A stretch of 27,820 nucleotides of DNA from a virus. Positions 23,033 through 27,820 of the stretch are shown piece by piece. A model generated the notes under the pieces. That model was not told the DNA's origin. It was given only the letters and a program-made list of their open reading frames with translations, and made no database searches. The DNA is taken from the IMG/VR virus record IMGVR_UViG_3300040816_001491, positions 1 through 27,820 of that record. The stretch is one strand, 5' to 3'. Each line of letters begins with the position of its first letter. Within the stretch, counting starts at the first letter, position 1. A program made the translations under genes and the position numbers.

Positions 23033-23558
23033 TTCTCATCATCTGACTAATTGCTTGTTTAATCTTTTTATATTGACGCTTACGCTTTCTAAGAAATTTG
23101 TCTCTATCTAAACGATGCATTCTGTCAATCATAATAACACCATCTAAATGATCTACTTCATGCTGAATAATTCTAGAAGTAAACCCTTCAAAAGAATCTA
23201 CTAATTCAGTGCCTTCTTCGTTAAAATATCTAACGCAAACATTGTTGTATCGTTTAATCTTTGCAAAGAATCCTGGAAATGATAGACAACCTTCCTTGTC
23301 ATGATTAATATCGTTTTCTGATACAGAAGAAATTGTAGGATTAATAAAAGTTTTTAGTTCACCATCGTGAGCAGCAACCATAATTCTTTTATTAATTCCA
23401 ACTTGAATAGCTGATATTCCTACACCTCCTTCTACAACACATGTGTCTCTTAAGTCTTTAATTAGTGATGCATCTTCTTCTGAAAGTGGAAATGATACTT
23501 CTTGAGAAACTTCTTTTAATGAAGCATTAGGAAATGTCACTAGTGTTCTTTTTGGCAC
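23025..23558 (-). CDS. def: peptide deformylase
   Basis: A 177-residue metalloenzyme that removes the formyl group from new protein N-termini. Motif 1 is GVGISAIQ (45-52), slightly divergent from GxGLAAxQ; motif 2 is EGCLSFPG (89-96) with the metal-ligand Cys at 91; motif 3 is QHEVDHLDG (132-140) with both His ligands and the catalytic Glu. A basic C-terminal helix (RDKFLRKRKRQYKKIKQ) extends the domain. The start is a GTG at 23558 with AAGGAG unusually close, so the exact start is not certain. Marine phages often carry this gene, presumably to keep up with a burst of new proteins. The catalytic residues are intact. Confidence 0.92.
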   Translation of the reverse strand: MPKRTLVTFPNASLKEVSQEVSFPLSEEDASLIKDLRDTCVVEGGVGISAIQVGINKRIMVAAHDGELKTFINPTISSVSENDINHDKEGCLSFPGFFAKIKRYNNVCVRYFNEEGTELVDSFEGFTSRIIQHEVDHLDGVIMIDRMHRLDRDKFLRKRKRQYKKIKQAISQMMRSA

Positions 23559-23820
23559 TTCTTCTCCTTCTTGTTCGTTTAGGTTTTACTTCTTCTACTT
23601 GCTCTTCTTCTAAGACAACTTCAATAGTAGGTTCTTGAGGCTTGATACCTTCTAGATACTTTTTTCTAGAAGCATTAAATCTTTCCTCAGTAATTGGTGC
23701 CACATTTCGCTGCCTTAAAAATGTTGTAAAATCATCATATGTGCCTTGTGGATAGATTACAAAATAGTTTTGTAAAGTAAATCCTTTTCGCTGACAAAAT
23801 AGGTCGTATGAATATCTCAT
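23527..23820 (-). CDS. hypothetical protein with basic tail, 97 aa
   Basis: The first 60 residues form a compact mixed domain (SYDLFCQRKGFTLQNYFVIY, TYDDFTTFLRQRNVAP). An acidic linker (VVLEEEQVEEVK) and a strongly basic tail (KPKRTRRRRSAKKN) follow, which might bind nucleic acid or RNA polymerase. It is joined to the preceding HTH gene by an ATGA overlap and overlaps the deformylase by 32 nt. No family is recognised. Confidence 0.7.
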   Translation of the reverse strand: MRYSYDLFCQRKGFTLQNYFVIYPQGTYDDFTTFLRQRNVAPITEERFNASRKKYLEGIKPQEPTIEVVLEEEQVEEVKPKRTRRRRSAKKNTSDIS

Positions 23821-24101
23821 TTATGTAACTTTCCTTCTCCAGATTCTTTAATTAAAGATACTACAGCCTGTTGAAAATCTGGACTTTTAGCAATCTTAAA
23901 AGCACTTTCATCATCTAAGATGACACCATAGTCTTTAGAAATACCTTTGGCAACTTTAGTAAAGCCTCTAAGAATAATATTACGAACAGTAGCGTGATTC
24001 ATTTTGTCACCTCTTTCTGTCATAATATTTGCGATCTCACGATATTTAAGAGAACTAGAATCATTACTTACTGAAACATATTTGTTAGTTGCTTTAGTCA
24101 T
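23817..24101 (-). CDS. small HTH protein resembling sigma region 4.2
   Basis: A 94-residue protein. Residues about 20-52 (YREIANIMTERGDK, then MNHATVRNIILRGFTKVAKG) follow the pattern of the sigma-70 region 4.2 helix-turn-helix (EIGEELG, then VTRERVRQIEAKALRKLR), with a small insertion before the recognition helix. This part is exactly what is lacking at the end of the sigma factor encoded just upstream. It starts at an ATG overlapping the sigma stop by one base (TAATG) with its own AGGAG, so the two are made together. It may work in trans as the missing promoter-binding domain, or be an independent regulator. Confidence 0.75.
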   Translation of the reverse strand: MTKATNKYVSVSNDSSSLKYREIANIMTERGDKMNHATVRNIILRGFTKVAKGISKDYGVILDDESAFKIAKSPDFQQAVVSLIKESGEGKLHK

Positions 24102-24835
24102 TATTTACTCCTATACTTTGGAAATTCGCCTTGTGAATAGATACTTTCTCTAAGTCCAAATCTAAGTCTAATAACAATTTCTTCACGTGGTGAAAGAGAT
24201 GAAAGATTTTTCTTAATAATTGACATTAGCTCTTTGTTAAGATAAGACTCTTCAGGCGTTTCCTCTAAAGAGTCAATTTTCTCACCAAGTGACCGATCAT
24301 CATCATTGTCACTAGAGCTTTTGTCAATATTAAGATATCTTGCATTTGTCTGCGATGAATTCTTTACAGCGTTTACTGTAACACCTAATGCTTCGCTAAT
24401 TTCCTCTTCAGTTGGTAGTTGACCAAGCCTGTTTTTATAGTCCTCTTTAAGTTTGTTGATTTTAAGGGAAAGAAGCCGACTATGTGTCGGAACCTTCATT
24501 GTTGATGCATGTTCATTAATATATTGCAAGCAAGCCTGCTTAATCCACCAACATGCATAAGTGCTAAACTTGTAGCCTAAAGTGTGATCAAACTTATCAA
24601 CAGCTTTGACAAGTCCAATGCAGCTTTCTTGAATAAGATCACTCAAAGGAATGCTATCCCTATGATATTTCTTTGCAATAGAGACCGCAAGTCTATAGTT
24701 TGAAGCAATAAGCTTTTCTCTTGCTTGCTTATTACCTAATTTAATTTGTTCTGATAAGTTGCATTCTTCTTCTTTTGTGAGTAACGGGTTATTGTCAATA
24801 TCATTTTTAAGGGAATCGATTACGGATAAATTCAT
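24101..24835 (-). CDS. sigma-70-type RNA polymerase sigma factor lacking region 4.2
   Basis: A 244-residue sigma factor of the RpoD/RpoH group that would direct host RNA polymerase to phage promoters. Region 1.2 is at about 16-40. Region 2 runs from about 41 to 112, with LIASNYRLAVSIAKKY, LIQESCIGLVKAVDKFD and YKFSTYACWWIKQA. Region 3 (about 118-165) includes LPTEEEISEALGVT. Region 4.1 (about 210-230) contains LSPREEIVIRLRFGL. The protein then ends with 15 unrelated residues, so the -35-binding helix-turn-helix is absent; the next gene carries a similar motif. The gene has a phage-class promoter upstream. It might recognise the TATAATAWA boxes in this genome, but this is inference. Confidence 0.92.
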   Translation of the reverse strand: MNLSVIDSLKNDIDNNPLLTKEEECNLSEQIKLGNKQAREKLIASNYRLAVSIAKKYHRDSIPLSDLIQESCIGLVKAVDKFDHTLGYKFSTYACWWIKQACLQYINEHASTMKVPTHSRLLSLKINKLKEDYKNRLGQLPTEEEISEALGVTVNAVKNSSQTNARYLNIDKSSSDNDDDRSLGEKIDSLEETPEESYLNKELMSIIKKNLSSLSPREEIVIRLRFGLRESIYSQGEFPKYRSK

Positions 24836-24856
24836 TATACCTCGTTATTTTTTGTG

Positions 24857-24887
24857 TTTATTTTAATATATATTAATCTCTATTACA
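24857..24887 (-). promoter_or_regulatory. phage-class promoter upstream of the sigma gene
   Basis: On the minus strand TGTAATAGAGA (24877-24887) is followed by 11 nt and TAAAATAAA (24857-24865). It overlaps the end of the 60-aa gene and would drive the sigma/HTH/deformylase unit. It has a one-base mismatch in each box relative to the best sites. Confidence 0.5.
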
Positions 24888-25045
24888 CGCGAAGGTTCTT
24901 TATCGTCACTTATCTCATTATTTGTATATGTCGTGTTCTCAGGCTTATAAGCTTCAATATAAAGAAACTCTAAGCTTGATTCAAATTGTTCTTCTTGTTT
25001 TTTAAGTCGCTCCTCTTCAATTATTAAGTCTAAGATGTCTGTCAT
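24863..25045 (-). CDS. small acidic protein, 60 aa
   Basis: A 60-residue, strongly acidic, partly coiled protein (LDLIIEEERLKKQEEQFE) of unknown function. It has one of the strongest ribosome binding sites in the window (GGGAGGTG, 4 nt before the ATG). It lies between GroEL and the sigma gene, and its last codons contain the sigma promoter. Confidence 0.7.
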   Translation of the reverse strand: MTDILDLIIEEERLKKQEEQFESSLEFLYIEAYKPENTTYTNNEISDDKEPSRVIEINIY

Positions 25046-25067
25046 AATACACCTCCCTTATAATTAA

Positions 25068-26711
25068 CTATTGCATATTTTCATCTAACTGAACAAGTTG
25101 AACATTTTGTAGTGCCTCATAGTTTTCTAAAACAACACATCCTACTGAAATAAGATTGCATGCTGCTTCAGTTGCGTTTTCAAGTGCAGTCTTTGTTACC
25201 TTAAACGGATCAATGATACCTGCTTCAATCATGTTTTCATTTTTACTTGATCTAAGGTTATAACCAATAAAACTATCACCTGTGTTTTCTAAGATCTTTT
25301 CAACAATATAATCAGTTCTTAGATCAGCATTATTAAGAATCTGTTTAAGCGGTGCCATACAAGACTCTGCGTAGATCTTTGCAATAGACTTGCCTAAGAT
25401 AGACCTATCATCATTACTAGCTTTGTTTTGTAGACCAACACCTGCACGAAGGAGTGCTGTTCCACCGCCAGGTAAGAAGCCGCTTTCCATTGCAGACTTT
25501 GTAGCATGAAGTGCATCATCGATTCTATCTACAAGTTCTAGCAGAGAAGACTCAGTATGAGCACCAATAGATAGGACAGCAACAACACCCTTGAGAATAA
25601 CCAGACGTTGTGTTAAGAAAGCTATGTCCTCCTTAGACAGACCTGGCTTATCCAGCTGAACTTCTACTTCGGCAATAACACTTTCTTGATCTTCCTTCTG
25701 ATGTTCACATCCTACAAAGATTGTTTCATTGTTGCTTACTTCAATCTTCTTACAAGTTCCTAGCTGTGATAGGTCATAGTCTAGCGTTGCATCTTCAGAT
25801 AGATCATAAATAACTTGACACCCTAAAGAATCAGCAAGATCATTTAGAATCTGGTTTCTCTTTTCGCCGTAGAATGGTGACTTAATACAAGATACATTTA
25901 ACAGTCCTTTTGAAACATTTACAAGTAGAGACTGAATGGCTTCTTGTTCATAGTCATCTGCAATGATAAGAAGAGGCTTGCCACTTTGGTGAACCTTTTC
26001 TAGGATAGAATAGATCTGTGTTAAGTTATTAAGCTTGCTACCAAGAAGAAGAACAAAAGGTTCATCAAATACAGACCTCATCTTATCTTCGTCATTACAG
26101 AAGTAAGGTGAAACATAACCTCTATCAATCTTAATACCTCTTACAAGATTAAGACTAGTTGTTGTTGTCTTTGACTTTTCAACCGTAACAAGACCACTGC
26201 TACCAACCTCTTTCATTGCATCAGAGATTAGTCCACCGATATATGAGTCACCATTTGCTGATACTGTTGCAATTTGCCTGATCTCTTCATCCGAAGAAAC
26301 TTCTCTTTTTGAAGCTGAAAGGTTTTCGATAACATCATCACAACATTTCTTTAACTCAGACTTAACTTGTGAAGGTGTTCCTAAACCACTTTTAACTACT
26401 TTGGTTGCATTCTTATAAAGACTATATGTTAACAGTGTTGCTGTAGTGCTACCATCACCTGCAACCCTAGCAGTGTTTTCAGATGCTTGCTTTGCAATAT
26501 CAGCGCCTAATGACTCAACCCTATCCATTAGATGGATATTCTTAGCAACAGTTGCACCATCTTTAGTAAGGTGAGGTGAATCACCTTTTCTTTCAATAAG
26601 CGCTAAATTGCCTTCAGGGCCCATTGTAACGCAAACAGCTTTAGTAAGCTTCTCAACGCCATTAAGAAGTTTATCTTGTGCTTCACTATCAAAAAATAAT
26701 ACGTCTAACAT
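25068..26711 (-). CDS. groEL: GroEL-type chaperonin (Cpn60)
   Basis: A 547-residue group I chaperonin subunit that would fold phage proteins in an ATP-driven ring. The ATP-site motifs are intact: TMGPEGN (29-35), LTKDGATVAKNI (48-59, Asp51), AGDGSTTAT (84-92, Asp86) and IDDALHATKSAMESGFLPGG (397-416). GYVSPYF (198-204) in the apical domain is the substrate/GroES-binding stretch. The usual GGM-rich C-terminal tail is missing, and the start (MLDVLFFDSEA) differs from host GroEL. The sequence is clearly diverged rather than a recent copy of a host gene. No GroES is in the window, so it either uses host GroES, one encoded elsewhere, or none, as reported for some large-phage chaperonins. AAAGG precedes the ATG. 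Confidence 0.95.
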   Translation of the reverse strand: MLDVLFFDSEAQDKLLNGVEKLTKAVCVTMGPEGNLALIERKGDSPHLTKDGATVAKNIHLMDRVESLGADIAKQASENTARVAGDGSTTATLLTYSLYKNATKVVKSGLGTPSQVKSELKKCCDDVIENLSASKREVSSDEEIRQIATVSANGDSYIGGLISDAMKEVGSSGLVTVEKSKTTTTSLNLVRGIKIDRGYVSPYFCNDEDKMRSVFDEPFVLLLGSKLNNLTQIYSILEKVHQSGKPLLIIADDYEQEAIQSLLVNVSKGLLNVSCIKSPFYGEKRNQILNDLADSLGCQVIYDLSEDATLDYDLSQLGTCKKIEVSNNETIFVGCEHQKEDQESVIAEVEVQLDKPGLSKEDIAFLTQRLVILKGVVAVLSIGAHTESSLLELVDRIDDALHATKSAMESGFLPGGGTALLRAGVGLQNKASNDDRSILGKSIAKIYAESCMAPLKQILNNADLRTDYIVEKILENTGDSFIGYNLRSSKNENMIEAGIIDPFKVTKTALENATEAACNLISVGCVVLENYEALQNVQLVQLDENMQ

Positions 26712-26712
26712 T

Positions 26713-26916
26713 TTAACCTTTTAGAAGTCCTCTGCTTGCTGTTGACTCATTTACTGTGCTTGTGTTTAACGATGCATCACTTAAGCTAAGTTGACGCCTC
26801 TCCTTTGTTAGAACATTCTCTGCGACATATAAATCGCCAACCCTCATAGCAACCTCATTCTCTGCAATAACTGCAGTGCTTCTAAGTCTTTGCTGAATTG
26901 AATCTTCTAAAATCAT
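26713..26916 (-). CDS. hypothetical protein, 67 aa
   Basis: A small protein between the exonuclease and GroEL, with AGGAG before the ATG and a TAATG overlap with the exonuclease stop. The first helix (LEDSIQQRLRSTAVIAE) faintly resembles the CTS-like leaders, but this is not convincing. The middle reads VAMRVGDLYVAENVLTKERR and the end is Ser/Thr-rich. It does not resemble GroES in length or motif. The GroEL ribosome binding site lies in its last codons. Confidence 0.7.
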   Translation of the reverse strand: MILEDSIQQRLRSTAVIAENEVAMRVGDLYVAENVLTKERRQLSLSDASLNTSTVNESTASRGLLKG

Positions 26917-27731
26917 TAGTTATCTCCTAAATTAAATGTGTTAATGTATTTATTCCAAGTTGTTTCTTTACCGATAATAGAGTTAAACTTCATATTTGTA
27001 AATTCTTCCTTAAGACCAACAGGATTTAGATCGTTTGTTTCAAACCATTCAATTTCTTCCTGCTCTTCTTCATTTAACTTATGAAATCTAATTAGATTAA
27101 CGTTTACTCTAAACTTCTCTAAGTTTCCGGCTGTTCCTTGCAGAAACTCTTTTAACTTAGATCCATTTTCTAGAAGAGCCTTAGCGCGTTTATCTCCAAT
27201 ACCTTTGAAACCTTCAATGTTGTCAGAGGCATCACCTCTTAATGCCTTCCATATAATATAATCATATTCAGGCCTATTTACAAAACTTTTTTTAACAGGA
27301 TTGTAAAGTGCAATATTATCTGAAATTGATTGAATAAAGTCTGTATCTGAAGAGACAATAGTTACATTATCATCCTTATTGCTGTGCATTTCAGCTAAGT
27401 GTGCAGCAATATCGTCACATTCAAAGTCTGCATGTTTTACAAGCTGAATTGGAAAGTATTCTTGAAGAATTCTTACAATCTCTCTTCTCTGGCCTGAAAA
27501 GTTGTCTTTATCGTGATATTCTCTTTGTCCTTTATATTCTTTGAGAAGCTCTAACCTTCTTCGTGGAACACCTTCTAAGACACAGTAAACTTTAGATGGA
27601 TTAAACTTTTCTACTAAAGGCCTTAAACCTCTAAAAAAGTTAAAAATAGTAGAGTATTCTCCACGATTCATTCCACTGTATCTAGCTCTATAAAACAGAT
27701 TATATCCATCAAGGATTAAAATATTAGACAT
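26916..27731 (-). CDS. 5'-3' exonuclease, FEN/PIN family
   Basis: A 271-residue flap endonuclease/5'-3' exonuclease of the T4 RNase H and Pol I N-terminal type, likely removing RNA primers and flaps before ligation. The metal-binding acidic residues are present: ILDGYN (D8), DFECDD (102-107), SSDTDF (127-132) and RGDASDN (165-171). The H3TH DNA-binding motif follows (GFKGIGDKRAKALL, 174-187). It pairs logically with the DNA ligase at the other end of the window. It overlaps the gene upstream by 8 nt and the gene downstream by one base. All key residues are intact. Confidence 0.93.
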   Translation of the reverse strand: MSNILILDGYNLFYRARYSGMNRGEYSTIFNFFRGLRPLVEKFNPSKVYCVLEGVPRRRLELLKEYKGQREYHDKDNFSGQRREIVRILQEYFPIQLVKHADFECDDIAAHLAEMHSNKDDNVTIVSSDTDFIQSISDNIALYNPVKKSFVNRPEYDYIIWKALRGDASDNIEGFKGIGDKRAKALLENGSKLKEFLQGTAGNLEKFRVNVNLIRFHKLNEEEQEEIEWFETNDLNPVGLKEEFTNMKFNSIIGKETTWNKYINTFNLGDN

Positions 27732-27820
27732 TAGAGTTACTTAATACTCCTGCATTATCAATAATGTTAACTTTTGTGCCGTCTTCTAGTTCTACTTGTT
27801 GCTTGCTTGAATTAATAGTA
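27724..27820 (-). CDS. 3' end of an unidentified gene (partial)
   Basis: An open minus-strand frame enters at the right edge and ends in TAA at 27724-27726 after 31 visible codons (ending NAGVLSNSNV). It overlaps the exonuclease start by 8 nt and presumably belongs to the same operon. It is too short for a family assignment. Confidence 0.55.
   Translation of the reverse strand, partial: TINSSKQQVELEDGTKVNIIDNAGVLSNSNV

Noticed and set aside
23817-24835. Programmed frameshift joining the sigma factor and the HTH gene
   Set aside because: The HTH frame has a stop two codons upstream of its ATG, and it has its own AGGAG site, so independent initiation is more likely than frameshifting.
26713-26916. 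67-aa gene upstream of GroEL as GroES
   Set aside because: It is too short, with no GroES mobile-loop or beta-barrel pattern.

Overview
The window looks like an internal segment of a large, AT-rich, tailed double-stranded DNA phage genome, probably T4-like in head-maturation strategy. Genes are packed end to end (many TAATG and ATGA overlaps) and almost all lie on the minus strand. The content mixes DNA repair and replication enzymes, a phage sigma factor, a chaperonin, nucleotide metabolism and many small orphan genes. No integrase, transposase, tRNA, rRNA or CRISPR array was seen, and no host-type housekeeping block. Shine-Dalgarno sequences (AAGGA, AGGAG, GGAGG) precede most starts, so the host translates in the usual proteobacterial-like manner; the host itself cannot be named from this sequence.

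Layout. 1-177: tail of a plus-strand gene. 174-3216: ATP-dependent DNA ligase, a probable internal head protein, a GIY-YIG-like protein and small orphans. 3235-5657: a metallopeptidase-like/VWA protein with its MoxR-type AAA+ ATPase. 5725-6811: a four-helix membrane protein and a RadA-like ATPase. 6869-8796: orphans, an ImmA-like metalloprotein, a plus-strand HAD phosphatase and a lytic transglycosylase. 8848-9929: two probable virion proteins, one with an EF-hand. 9962-15106: a metabolic/repair operon, transcribed from high to low coordinates as UV endonuclease, YkuK-like protein, metalloprotein, GMP reductase, PurA, PurB. 15170-16461 (plus strand): four small, mostly very basic probable head proteins. 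16464-20569: two large probable head proteins. 20579-22318: a Ser-rich lipoprotein. 22329-25045: small genes, peptide deformylase, a split sigma factor. 25068-27731: GroEL, an orphan and a FEN-family 5'-3' exonuclease; 27724-27820 is the end of a further gene.

Three system-level patterns stand out. (1) GMP reductase, adenylosuccinate synthetase and adenylosuccinate lyase are adjacent in pathway order and would convert GMP to AMP, fitting an AT-rich phage that recycles host guanine nucleotides. (2) At least ten proteins start with a short amphipathic helix ending in (L/I/V)-x-E, like the capsid-targeting sequence and gp21 protease site of T4 internal proteins; this suggests a large set of proteins packaged in the head and delivered with the DNA. 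(3) Eight sites share one promoter architecture, an 11-nt upstream box (TGTAWWAAAGA), exactly 11 nt, then a 9-nt -10 box (TATAATAWA). These sit mainly in front of metabolic and DNA genes, whereas two CTS-gene operons share a different leader (ATAAAGGTATT). The encoded sigma factor ends after region 4.1 and the next gene supplies a region-4.2-like helix-turn-helix, so transcriptional takeover may use a two-piece sigma.
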